Positions 25,615 to 33,230 of a DNA stretch of 64,000 bases are shown one piece after another. Below the pieces are notes generated by a model. The model had not been told where the DNA came from. It saw only the letters and a list, made by a program, of their open reading frames with translations, and searched no databases. Both the position numbers and the translations under genes were made by a program. Each line of letters begins with the position of its first letter. Position 1 is the stretch's first letter. The stretch comes from Spongorhabdus nitratireducens (GTDB taxonomy: Bacteria; Pseudomonadota; Gammaproteobacteria; Pseudomonadales; Endozoicomonadaceae), in assembly GCA_947387575.1 (NCBI GenBank), contig CANDOC010000001.1, forward strand, positions 496,001 to 560,000. Direction: 5' to 3'.

Positions 25615-26124
25615 CTAGAAATAGCTCAGTTCTGCTTGTGCCAGCTGGTCATTGTCAGTGAAAGCCAGCAGCATACAGCAACTGTCACTGGACTGATGCA
25701 CTGTTTCACTGAACCCCAGTTTTTTACAAAACGCCGGATCAATATCAGAAAACAGATAGACAGCCTCAGCACCATGGCTTTTTGCCATTTCTGTAACGCC
25801 TTCAATCAGAGCCGCTGCATACCCCTTGTTACGATGCCCGGGGATGGTCGCAACCGAGCCGATACCCAGCGTATTGGTCGGTAGCCCAAAGGCCTGCTCA
25901 TAGATAATCAGTGAAGATACAATCTGCTGTTCTGCTTCAAGTACACACCAGGTGCCCTGCTGGTACTTCTCGCTGTTATGACATGTCTGGAGATAATCAT
26001 CCGGGGAGTTTTCTTCTCCCCAGGTATCGTATCCCATCATAAATATGTCGTTCAGCTCTTCTTGTGTAGCTTGTCTGACAGTCACTTTTTGTTTCCGTTC
26101 TGCTGTTACCGGAAGTGCCAGCAT
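25615..26124 (-). CDS. GNAT-family N-acetyltransferase
   Basis: A 169-residue GNAT. VATIPGHRNKGYAAALIEGV is motif A with the R-N-K-G-Y-A loop, and VYLFSDIDPAFCKKLGFSET is the C-terminal portion (F-x-x-x-GF). The annotated start adds about 13 residues before KVTVRQATQEEL, where the domain begins, so a later start near 26085 is possible. It heads the run of three GNAT genes. Substrate unknown; the family often detoxifies small molecules or modifies proteins. Confidence 0.86.
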   Translation of the reverse strand: MLALPVTAERKQKVTVRQATQEELNDIFMMGYDTWGEENSPDDYLQTCHNSEKYQQGTWCVLEAEQQIVSSLIIYEQAFGLPTNTLGIGSVATIPGHRNKGYAAALIEGVTEMAKSHGAEAVYLFSDIDPAFCKKLGFSETVHQSSDSCCMLLAFTDNDQLAQAELSYF

Positions 26125-26270
26125 GGTCTGATACGTCTTTATAATGCTGACAGCTGAAGCCGGGATTATGTAACTATCGGTGGCGTAGAGGCAAATATCA
26201 GTAAATATTCTGTATATCTGGAACTCTACGCTTAAGGCAGGATAACACTTGTCAGGCTGATTCGAGCGAA

Positions 26271-26669
26271 TTAATACAACTGAAGCTCTTTGTAAGGTTT
26301 CTGTTGCAAAGAATTCAGCCGAGACTGAAGACTGCCTGCGTGGATCTCCAGCTTGTGCCCATCCGGATCCAGCAGATACAGGGAATCACCTTCACTTTGA
26401 TTCTGCTTCCACTCCCTGACACCCGCTACCTGCAGCTTTTGCTGCATGCGGGGGAAATCAGTAGCTTTGATATCAAAAGCGATATGGGTGTAGTCCCGGG
26501 CGGGCTGACTCTGCTCAACCGACAGACAGAGCCAGAGTCCGGGTAGTGAAAGGTAGGCACCACCGGCCCAGCGGGCATGAGGCTTGAGCCCCAGCAAATC
26601 AACATAGAAGTGAAAGGCGCGGTCAAGGTCACTGACCGCGATCGTAATATGGTTCAGGCCTCTCAGCAC
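26271..26669 (-). CDS. fosA: FosA-type fosfomycin glutathione transferase
   Basis: A 132-residue VOC-fold enzyme very close in sequence pattern to Fos[72 protein letters not shown] and HKLEIH. The Mn2+ ligands His7, His62 and Glu108 are in place, and so are the K-x-N and S-x-G residues of the fosfomycin/K+ site. It should add glutathione to the fosfomycin epoxide. It overlaps the GrpB-like gene by 7 bp and is probably co-translated with it. Whether it confers clinical-level resistance cannot be judged from sequence. Confidence 0.93.
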   Translation of the reverse strand: MLRGLNHITIAVSDLDRAFHFYVDLLGLKPHARWAGGAYLSLPGLWLCLSVEQSQPARDYTHIAFDIKATDFPRMQQKLQVAGVREWKQNQSEGDSLYLLDPDGHKLEIHAGSLQSRLNSLQQKPYKELQLY

Positions 26670-27184
26670 AGAACGTCTTTGTGCCAGCAGAGCGCTTTCT
26701 TCTCGTGATGGCGGATAAACTCATCCTTGCTGGCGTAGTAGGCTTCGACATCTTCACCGCTTTCGGATGCAATCTGCCGTTTCAGCTCGGAGTATTCCTC
26801 GGCAATTTCCGGGAATGCCGTCAGGTAGTCACGGAATGCCAGGTGACGCTGGATATTGTCATCGCTGGCAGCGAAGGCATGAATCTGGTGGGTACGCTTG
26901 TCAGCGCCCTTGCGGAAATAACGGCGGCCGGGAATGCCGAATTCACCTTTGGCCTCGTAGCCCAGCTCTTCCAGTTTGGCTGACTGCTGATCCAGTGCAT
27001 CTAGGCTTTCGACAGCAACCAGAATATCGATAACCGGTTTGGCAACCAGACCCGGTACGGAGGTGCTGCCAATATGGTGGAGAACCGGATTCAGTTCTGC
27101 CAGAGCCTGTCTAACCTGCTCTGCTTCAGTGCTGTAGTCCTGTTTCCAGCTTTCCTGATAATTGACGACTTCAATTTTTTTCAT
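26663..27184 (-). CDS. GrpB-family (UPF0157) nucleotidyltransferase-like protein
   Basis: A 173-residue protein starting [17 protein letters not shown], the usual GrpB opening (V..Y.P.W...F..E). [20 protein letters not shown] is the family signature and resembles the nucleotidyltransferase G-S-x(n)-D-x-D pattern. The late segment [19 protein letters not shown] and the C-terminal HHEKKA also match. GrpB is fused to dephospho-CoA kinase in some bacteria; its reaction is not established. The ATG at 27184 is preferred over 27199. Its 3' end overlaps fosA. Confidence 0.85.
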   Translation of the reverse strand: MKKIEVVNYQESWKQDYSTEAEQVRQALAELNPVLHHIGSTSVPGLVAKPVIDILVAVESLDALDQQSAKLEELGYEAKGEFGIPGRRYFRKGADKRTHQIHAFAASDDNIQRHLAFRDYLTAFPEIAEEYSELKRQIASESGEDVEAYYASKDEFIRHHEKKALCWHKDVLC

Positions 27185-27253
27185 GATATTTATTGTCAAT
27201 AAACTGTTGTAAGTTGTTATTTTTACGCCATATTTAAACGGTAATAATTGCGT

Positions 27254-27682
27254 TTAGTCAATAATCAGGCTTCCATCCGGATTAAATTTCCAGAAGTCGG
27301 CCCAGGCAATTTCCCACAAATGGCCGTCAGGATCGGCGAAATAGCCGCTATATCCCCCCCAAAATACGTCTTGAGCCGGTTTCATAATTTTTCCGCCAGA
27401 GGCTTCAGCTAATTGTAATAGCTGATCAACCTCAGCTTTTGTGCGGGTATTATGTGCCAGCGTTATACCGGAAAAGGCTCCGCGCTCTGAAGATTGCTCC
27501 GGAGAAATATCTTCTGCCAGTTTTTCCAGTGGATACAGTGCCAGACAAGTGCCTGAAGTCCGGAAGAACACAATACCGGGTGCCGGATCGTTACTTGGGG
27601 GTAGCCCGAGGGCTTTATAGAAGTCAGTCGACCGTTTCAGGTCAGTGACGCCGAGAGATATGATACTGACTCTTGGTTCCAT
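27254..27682 (-). CDS. VOC-family (glyoxalase-like) protein
   Basis: A 142-residue single VOC module: VSIISLGVTDLKRSTDFYKA, GIVFFRTSGTCLALYP, ITLAHNTRTKAEVDQLL and YSGYFADPDGHLWEIAWADFW. The pattern is that of the glyoxalase/bleomycin-resistance superfamily. Metal-ligand positions (Glu in the last strand, WEIAW) are partly present. Substrate unknown. It lies in a run of small detoxification-type genes on the minus strand. Confidence 0.85.
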   Translation of the reverse strand: MEPRVSIISLGVTDLKRSTDFYKALGLPPSNDPAPGIVFFRTSGTCLALYPLEKLAEDISPEQSSERGAFSGITLAHNTRTKAEVDQLLQLAEASGGKIMKPAQDVFWGGYSGYFADPDGHLWEIAWADFWKFNPDGSLIID

Positions 27683-27720
27683 ACGGTTACCCTGGATCGT
27701 TATTATTATTTTCTGACTGG

Positions 27721-28245
27721 CTATTTGGCTATGTCATAACGGATAAAATGCATTGGCAAATCTTCATCAGTTTCTATAGCGCGGAAAAAGTGATTATCTG
27801 TCACCTGCCCTATTACTGATAACCAGAAAGCCAGTGCCGGTTTGTTTTCCAGTAACACGCGGGTTAACCACTGCCCGGGGAAAGTAGAAACGGATAGCTC
27901 AAAGGCTCTACGGCCAACGCCCATCCCCTTGTATTTACGCAGTATAAAGAATTGTCCGATATCGTATAAGGCTGAGTCGGCGGGATATTTTCGTAACAGT
28001 GAAAACCCGGCAATTTCACCCATGCAGCGGATCAGGAACGGGTAGTGATCATCCTGTTCCCAGTATTTGTTCAGTTTGGCAGCACTATATGTGAAGATAC
28101 CCTTGTCTGAGGGAGCCAGCCCCAGAAAATCCGACATTTCATAGACGTAGTAGTGAAACAGGTTCTCGATAATAGCTTTATCTTCAATGCCTGCAGGAAC
28201 AAGCTCGACGTCAAAATCTTTGCTATCTGCCTTACTTTTATCCAC
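27721..28245 (-). CDS. GNAT-family N-acetyltransferase
   Basis: About 174 residues beginning VDKSKADSKDFDVELVPAG. I chose the GTG at 28245, one base after the HAD stop and with GGGGAG upstream, over the ATG at 28299, which would overlap the HAD gene by 53 bp. The N-terminus IIENLFHYYVYEMSDFLG and QFFILRKYKGMGVGRRAFEL (motif A with R-K-Y-x-G-x-G-x-G/R) fit the GNAT family. Translational coupling to the HAD gene is likely. Substrate unknown. Confidence 0.8.
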   Translation of the reverse strand: MDKSKADSKDFDVELVPAGIEDKAIIENLFHYYVYEMSDFLGLAPSDKGIFTYSAAKLNKYWEQDDHYPFLIRCMGEIAGFSLLRKYPADSALYDIGQFFILRKYKGMGVGRRAFELSVSTFPGQWLTRVLLENKPALAFWLSVIGQVTDNHFFRAIETDEDLPMHFIRYDIAK

Positions 28246-28246
28246 C

Positions 28247-28945
28247 TTATGCGTACTCCCCTGAAGGCCGAAAGACAGACAAATGCGATTCGCCTGCACA
28301 GTGCATCAGTATGCCGGAATAATGTAGTGCATCCTCAATCCAGGAAAAGTCTGCAATCTGCTTTGAATGACTGATTTTGTTTCCCACCAGTACAAAGTTG
28401 TAGCCAAGTGTCTGGCAGGCTCTTTTATCCCAGTCGCCGTCACCGAAGTATGTCAGGGGGTGTAACCCTGTGACACCACTTCGGCTGGCTGCAATTTTCA
28501 TAATTGCGGTTCTTGAAAAGTGGTCGTCTGATGAAGCCATGGGTATACCGCTGATATCTATACCGGCCGACTGCAGTTTAAGCCGGGCTGTTGATTCCCA
28601 GCCTCCGGTAGCGATAGACAGGCTGATATTATCCATACGGCGCAGCCGGGTCATAAATGCTGCCGCGCCGGGAACCTCTGCTGCCGGATTACATTCCAAC
28701 TGGCGCTGAACCTTGGCCGTAAATTGCTGCTTAACCTCGTGATGAATTTCATCCCGACGAGATAACAACCCCGTCAGCTTCAGGTGCTGATCGAGTATCC
28801 CGGCATCAGTAACATGCTGATAGCTGCTCCAGCCCGGGTTGAGGCTGTGGCCAAGAACATCTGAAACCGCCTCGATATAACAGATGTCGTCCATTTCGCA
28901 GGACTGAACCAGTGTGCCGTCCACATCAAACATTACATGTAGCAA
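28247..28945 (-). CDS. HAD-superfamily phosphatase-like protein
   Basis: A 232-residue protein with the HAD nucleophile motif MFDVDGTLVQS (Asp7-x-Asp9) near the N-terminus, a helical cap, motif II LSIATGGW (Ser/Thr), and motif III/IV LTYFGDGDWDKRACQTLGY. It resembles phosphoglycolate phosphatase/beta-phosphoglucomutase-type members. Substrate cannot be predicted. The terminal TAA is followed after one base by the GTG of the next gene, suggesting co-translation. Confidence 0.87.
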   Translation of the reverse strand: MLHVMFDVDGTLVQSCEMDDICYIEAVSDVLGHSLNPGWSSYQHVTDAGILDQHLKLTGLLSRRDEIHHEVKQQFTAKVQRQLECNPAAEVPGAAAFMTRLRRMDNISLSIATGGWESTARLKLQSAGIDISGIPMASSDDHFSRTAIMKIAASRSGVTGLHPLTYFGDGDWDKRACQTLGYNFVLVGNKISHSKQIADFSWIEDALHYSGILMHCAGESHLSVFRPSGEYA

Positions 28946-29168
28946 TATGGTCTCCCTACACAGGTATTTTAATTATTTTCAGGACCATACTTGATTCACG
29001 ATCTAAAAAATACATCATGTGATTAACCAGAAATGGTTGTGACTTTCTTTTCTCTGTTATCGGGAATAATTACAGAGCTAGTTTTTAGCCATGAAAATGA
29101 TCAGTGCGAGATGGCAGCAGGGCGTATTATTTTTGAATAGAAAGATGATTGAATTAAGTTCACAACAA

Positions 29169-30059
29169 CTAAGGTAGAGGCCATACGGGAGGGCAAGATT
29201 TATACTCCCCGCTTAAAGTACCCAGATCATGGGTTTCATATTGATAGGCATCTCTGTCCGAAACAGTTTCCCAGTAGAAACGACTTGCATTTATTGCATT
29301 AGGCCAGTTGCAGTCAACGCCCTCAGAATATTTCACATAGTCCTCTGTTACCAAAACTACTTTTGCTATATTCCTGTATTTATTGGCAGCAATGAAATCA
29401 GATATTTTATCACATTCAGAAATGGCCGAATTTCCTTTCCAGTAACAATATCCCTCTATAAAAACATATTGATTGGTTAAATACTGGCTTTCATATGCAA
29501 ATTGTACGTTTTCAAGCTCTATTGATGTGTTAGGTAGCAGAGCGAAGTTATAGCGCAGTGCATATGAAAAAACACTGTCTCGAACGGAAGGCCTGATATG
29601 ATCTTTTGCAACAAGGTCGAAGAATATCCCATCTGGTCTGTTGCTCAAAGCTGCCCAGCGTTCAATCCACCAGATAGCATTATGACAGACTCCCCCCGGA
29701 CAATCCCAGTCAGGACGGGCGGGCATCTGTCCACAGAAGGTACCAACCGGAGCATCAGCTGTAGCAGAAATATAACCGAAAATCTTTGCTGCAGGATTGA
29801 GAACTCTAATTTTTCCGATCAACTCACTCATATGAGGATAAACAGCATCATAGCAGCCATTGCCAAAATTAATGGATTCAACGTGAGTTAATACAATGAT
29901 ATCTGCAACAGCAAATTTCTTTGCTACTTCAGATACACTTCCCAGTCTCTTGTAATCACCCTGGTAAACAGCCAGTCGATTACCAGCAGAAACAATACTA
30001 CCTACTAATAAGATAGTAAGGCAGGTCATCTTTATAAAATTTGCAAGTCCGCTGGTCAT
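29169..30059 (-). CDS. Spherulation-specific family 4 / GH114-like exported protein
   Basis: A 296-residue protein from the ATG at 30059, where a signal peptide (MTCLTILLVGSIVSAGNRL) is reached in 10 residues. Earlier in-frame ATGs (30119, 30194) would give an unusually long pre-sequence. Visible blocks are LAVYQGDYKRLGSVSEVAKK, AKIFGYISATADAPVG, and DGIFFDLVAKDH, the latter typical of TIM-barrel glycosidase-like proteins of the spherulin-4/GH114 group. The gene is AT-richer than its surroundings, which suggests separate acquisition. Catalytic residues are uncertain. The likely role is in cell-surface or extracellular polysaccharide processing. Confidence 0.7.
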   Translation of the reverse strand: MTSGLANFIKMTCLTILLVGSIVSAGNRLAVYQGDYKRLGSVSEVAKKFAVADIIVLTHVESINFGNGCYDAVYPHMSELIGKIRVLNPAAKIFGYISATADAPVGTFCGQMPARPDWDCPGGVCHNAIWWIERWAALSNRPDGIFFDLVAKDHIRPSVRDSVFSYALRYNFALLPNTSIELENVQFAYESQYLTNQYVFIEGYCYWKGNSAISECDKISDFIAANKYRNIAKVVLVTEDYVKYSEGVDCNWPNAINASRFYWETVSDRDAYQYETHDLGTLSGEYKSCPPVWPLP

Positions 30060-30728
30060 TATTAAATTGCTCAAGCAGTTTTTAATAAGATTTAAAGACT
30101 GTTTTATAAATGAAATCATCGGATCATTTGCTTTATCTTTTAATAACAAAATGAAATTAATGTTCGATGAATTATTATTAATTACTGAAAGCAAATTGAG
30201 AGCTTTTGAGTCATAGAGGAATTCTTCGCATTTTTTAATTTTGTTTTTGAAATCGAATGATACGAGCTGGAATAAAGTAAACCTGATACTGCAAGTGCGA
30301 TAAGTGATATAGGGCCGGTTTCAGGAAGCTGATACAGTGTTCTGGTGATAGACTGCCCTCCAGTGCTGCCCGGTCAGGCCGTAATAGACACCAATTCTGG
30401 CCATTACCAGAAAGGCCTGCATAATCGCCGCAAATGGCTGTAAGAAACGTCAAGCCAGCTGCCCTCACAACTACACAGCGATAAACGTGCCGGGATTGAT
30501 CCGGTCGTTCGCCATGATCAGAGAGCTGTCTCTGGCTCCAGCTGTTCTCTTGCCTGCCGGCACGCTATCAGTGCCGCATGTTTCCGGTTGCCAACGGAAG
30601 TGGGGCTCAGTTATTCCGAGATGAGGATAGATGGATTATTAATAGACTGAGAATAGATAACGAATCCTATAAAATAACGCGCTGCGCCCCCTATTCAATA
30701 ATAAAAAGTAGATACAAGGCTAAAAACT
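30060..30728. other. AT-rich region with possible remnant of a surface-anchored protein
   Basis: No intact gene with a ribosome-binding site. On the minus strand one frame ends with YQLPETGPISLIALAVSG followed by LLYSSSYH, a pattern (LPxTG or P-E-x, hydrophobic stretch, basic end) like LPXTG/PEP-CTERM sorting tails. The rest of the frame is broken by stops, so this would be a decayed gene. Two 77- and 68-codon open frames (30235-30468 minus, 30578-30784 plus) have no support. Confidence 0.35.
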
Positions 30729-31244
30729 GTGTCAATACATATCCTGACGCTGGACAACCCGCGGGAAGACATAGCCTATATTGATGAGCTGATGTCGCTG
30801 GTCGAACGTGCCCGGGCAGATAATGCTTCACCTTACATGTACCCGAACGGACGTGACTTTTATGCAGGGAATCTTGCTGGTGCAACGATCAATATACTGG
30901 CAATAAAAGAAGACAGCCTGGTGGCCTATGCTGCCCTGCGCAAGATGTCACCATGGCCGGAATATCTTGGCTTACCGAACGTAGATCCACAGAGCTGTGC
31001 CCTGATGCTGTTAAATCTGGTAGATCCTGAATATCGGGGCCGGGGGATTGGTCAACAACTTGCCAGTGCCCGCATTACTGCGGCCAGAGCACATGGCTTT
31101 AAGCATCTGTTTGCCACGGTTCATCCGGACAACATTGCAAGCAACCAGGTTCTGGAGCGACAGGGATTTCACCGGGTTGCACAACAGCCGATGTTTTCCG
31201 AACGGCTGTTGCGCAATCTGATGCGGCTGGATCTAACCGATTAA
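30729..31244 (+). CDS. GNAT-family N-acetyltransferase
   Basis: A 171-residue GNAT with a GTG start (30729). LLNLVDPEYRGRGIGQQLAS is motif A with a textbook R-G-x-G-I-G loop, and TVHPDNIASNQVLERQGFHR is the C-terminal N-x-x-S-x-x-x-x-x-x-x-GF block. The gene is preceded by an AT-rich region and overlaps the convergent ATP-grasp gene by 4 bp at its 3' end. Substrate unknown. Confidence 0.88.
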   Translation: MSIHILTLDNPREDIAYIDELMSLVERARADNASPYMYPNGRDFYAGNLAGATINILAIKEDSLVAYAALRKMSPWPEYLGLPNVDPQSCALMLLNLVDPEYRGRGIGQQLASARITAARAHGFKHLFATVHPDNIASNQVLERQGFHRVAQQPMFSERLLRNLMRLDLTD

Positions 31245-32332
31245 GCGGTTTCCAGACGCTCGGTAATCAAGGTGTTGGCAGCAATATAGTCTTCTGCCAG
31301 GGTTTTTATCCGTGACGGGATATCTACCTGATGGCGGCAGGCGGCACAGTACACCACCAGGCTGACCAGGGTATCGAATGCATAAACATCAGACTGATCC
31401 TTCATTTTGACGATCATCTGCCATACCGTGGTGCTGAATGGTAACTCCAGCCCCGGCAGACCATTGACATCAAAAGCTTTCAGGCGGCCATTCCGGTCCA
31501 GACGACAGTCGATTCGGGTAAACTCGGAAATCCCCACCGCATCGCATGCCGGCAATACAACCGACTCGATCTGCGCCAGCATTTCCGGCTCTTCCACCAC
31601 CCGTAACCATTTGCCGTCGTCCCAGTCCCGCATCCGGACACTGTGGTCCAGTACTGCACCGGGGTCGTCGTAGATCTCGGTATCATAATAGGTGGCCAGA
31701 ATCACCGGTCGTTCCGGTGTCATAAATACTGCCACGGTAATATCACGACCAGGCAGATACTCTTCCACCATCACCGGATAACCGAAACTATCCCCCATCA
31801 ATAAAGCCTGCTGATGTAATTCTTCAAGATTGTGCACCACACAATCCTGAGTAATTCCCTTGCTGGACGACAGCGCGTTGGGTTTTACAAACAGCGGGAA
31901 ACTCAGATGCCGTGTCTCAAGTATTGTTTCAAGGTCATTGAGCTGGGTTTTATCAAGGGATGCGAATGCAGGGATTGCCACACCGTGATGTTCCAGTACC
32001 CGCTGGCACTCATCCTTGAGCATTACATTCTTGAGGGCGCGGGCATTACTGCCGATCATTGGCAGCCCCTGTTCATCGATCACATCTGCCAGCCAGACAG
32101 TGTCACTGCTGCCCTCAAATGCATAGACCTGATAGGCATTGGGCCATACCAGACAGGGCTCTGATTTCAGCTGTTGCAGCACTTCAACCAGTTCTGCCTT
32201 GTGGCCGACTTCAACGATCTCAACCTCAACACCTGCACGTCGAAGTGAGCGTATAACATCCTGTTGACTGGCCGGATCCGTTGCCCATCCCATAGACCAG
32301 AAGTCAACACTATTAATAATTGTTATTTTCAA
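31241..32332 (-). CDS. ATP-grasp ligase (D-Ala-D-Ala-ligase-like)
   Basis: About 363 residues. I chose the TTG start at 32332, because AAGGA lies 7 nt upstream and the product then begins KITIINSVDFWSMGWATD; an upstream ATG (32371) has no Shine-Dalgarno. The ATP-grasp pattern is visible: FPLFVKPNALSSSKGITQ (ATP-binding Lys), VMVEEYLPGRDITVAVF, FTRIDCRLDRNG and AFDVNGLPGLELPF (metal-binding E/N). Such enzymes ligate a carboxylate to an amine; the close homology is to D-Ala-D-Ala ligases and peptide ligases, but the gene is not in a mur cluster. The product may be a dipeptide or modified amino acid. Confidence 0.85.
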   Translation of the reverse strand: MKITIINSVDFWSMGWATDPASQQDVIRSLRRAGVEVEIVEVGHKAELVEVLQQLKSEPCLVWPNAYQVYAFEGSSDTVWLADVIDEQGLPMIGSNARALKNVMLKDECQRVLEHHGVAIPAFASLDKTQLNDLETILETRHLSFPLFVKPNALSSSKGITQDCVVHNLEELHQQALLMGDSFGYPVMVEEYLPGRDITVAVFMTPERPVILATYYDTEIYDDPGAVLDHSVRMRDWDDGKWLRVVEEPEMLAQIESVVLPACDAVGISEFTRIDCRLDRNGRLKAFDVNGLPGLELPFSTTVWQMIVKMKDQSDVYAFDTLVSLVVYCAACRHQVDIPSRIKTLAEDYIAANTLITERLETA

Positions 32333-32515
32333 GTTCAATTCCTTGATCAAAAAAATCCAAAACAGAATCAATCAAAGGCACATTCGAAGAAGCGTATATT
32401 TTGTCTGATTTTGAATAGCTGTCTACTCAAAATTATTAGAGAAATGTTAATAAGGAAGATAAAGGCGGCGTTATCGGGGAAGGTGCTATCAATTCCGGAA
32501 GGTAAACATCAGCAT

Positions 32516-33007
32516 TCAGCGGGATTTCCGGACCATTACAACAACATCCTGCTGCAAGTGCCGAAACCTGTCCAACGCAATAAAATCATACCCGGCATAG
32601 AATAACTCTGCCGTTGCCGTCCACAAGTAAAGATCACCAACCCCTAGCGCCGGAAGCTGTTTTATAAGATGAGCCATCAATAGTGAGCCAACCCCCTGCC
32701 TTCTATATTTCGGAGCAATCAGCAAACTGCCAATCCAGTGCTCGGCATCGGGAAAACGATCCGGCATATCCCTGATTTTGACAGTAATAAAACCCGCAGG
32801 CTGTTCACCACAAACAGCGACATAACAAACAGGTACAGAATCACTTTTCAAGCATTGCTGCAGTTGATGTCGGGCCGCCTCCAGCGAGTTTGAGGGGTCA
32901 CGTTGCCCCCATTCCTGGTAGCTCCAGCTGGTAAGGGTCTCAAGAAAGCTTGAATATTCAGTCAGAGGAGCAATGTGAATTTTATTTACCGAGCGTATGT
33001 TTTTCAT
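32516..33007 (-). CDS. GNAT-family N-acetyltransferase
   Basis: About 163 residues from MKNIRSVNKIHIAPLTEYSS; the upstream ATG at 33070 would add 21 residues. HWIGSLLIAPKYRRQGVGSLLM is motif A with the Q-x-V-G loop; the segment VGDLYLWTATAELFYAGYDF matches the C-terminal motif. The N-terminus LTSWSYQEWGQRDPSNSLEA resembles a family of stand-alone GNATs of unknown substrate. Confidence 0.85.
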   Translation of the reverse strand: MKNIRSVNKIHIAPLTEYSSFLETLTSWSYQEWGQRDPSNSLEAARHQLQQCLKSDSVPVCYVAVCGEQPAGFITVKIRDMPDRFPDAEHWIGSLLIAPKYRRQGVGSLLMAHLIKQLPALGVGDLYLWTATAELFYAGYDFIALDRFRHLQQDVVVMVRKSR

Positions 33008-33192
33008 ATATCGACCCTCAGACCATAAACTGCTGATAGTATAGTTATGCTGTTCTGCTTGACCCGACACCAGCTTTAACTATTTTATTATGTGCCTCTT
33101 GCTCCGATCTGATTTAAAAAGCAATCCCAACTGGTTACTCAAATAATAGAGATAGGATCATGTATTGCTGGTTAAGGTCTGCATGTCTATGT

Positions 33193-33230
33193 TTTCTGTA
33201 CTTGTTTATGATTTCTGTACTTGTTTATGA
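33193..33230 (+). repeat. Perfect 19-bp tandem duplication at the 5' end of the HMG-box gene
   Basis: The 19-mer TTTCTGTACTTGTTTATGA occurs twice back to back. Nineteen is not a multiple of 3, so the duplication shifts the frame. An ORF beginning at ATG 33160, with AGGA upstream, would read into the HMG gene if only one copy were present, giving a full signal peptide with an Arg in the n-region. With two copies it ends at TAA 33250-33252. Confidence 0.85.

Noticed and set aside
24488-29000. Chromosomal integron cassette array
   Set aside because: Genes are small and mostly same-strand, but most junctions overlap or are too short for attC sites. The longer spacers show no GTTRRRY/RYYYAAC pair, and no integrase is present.
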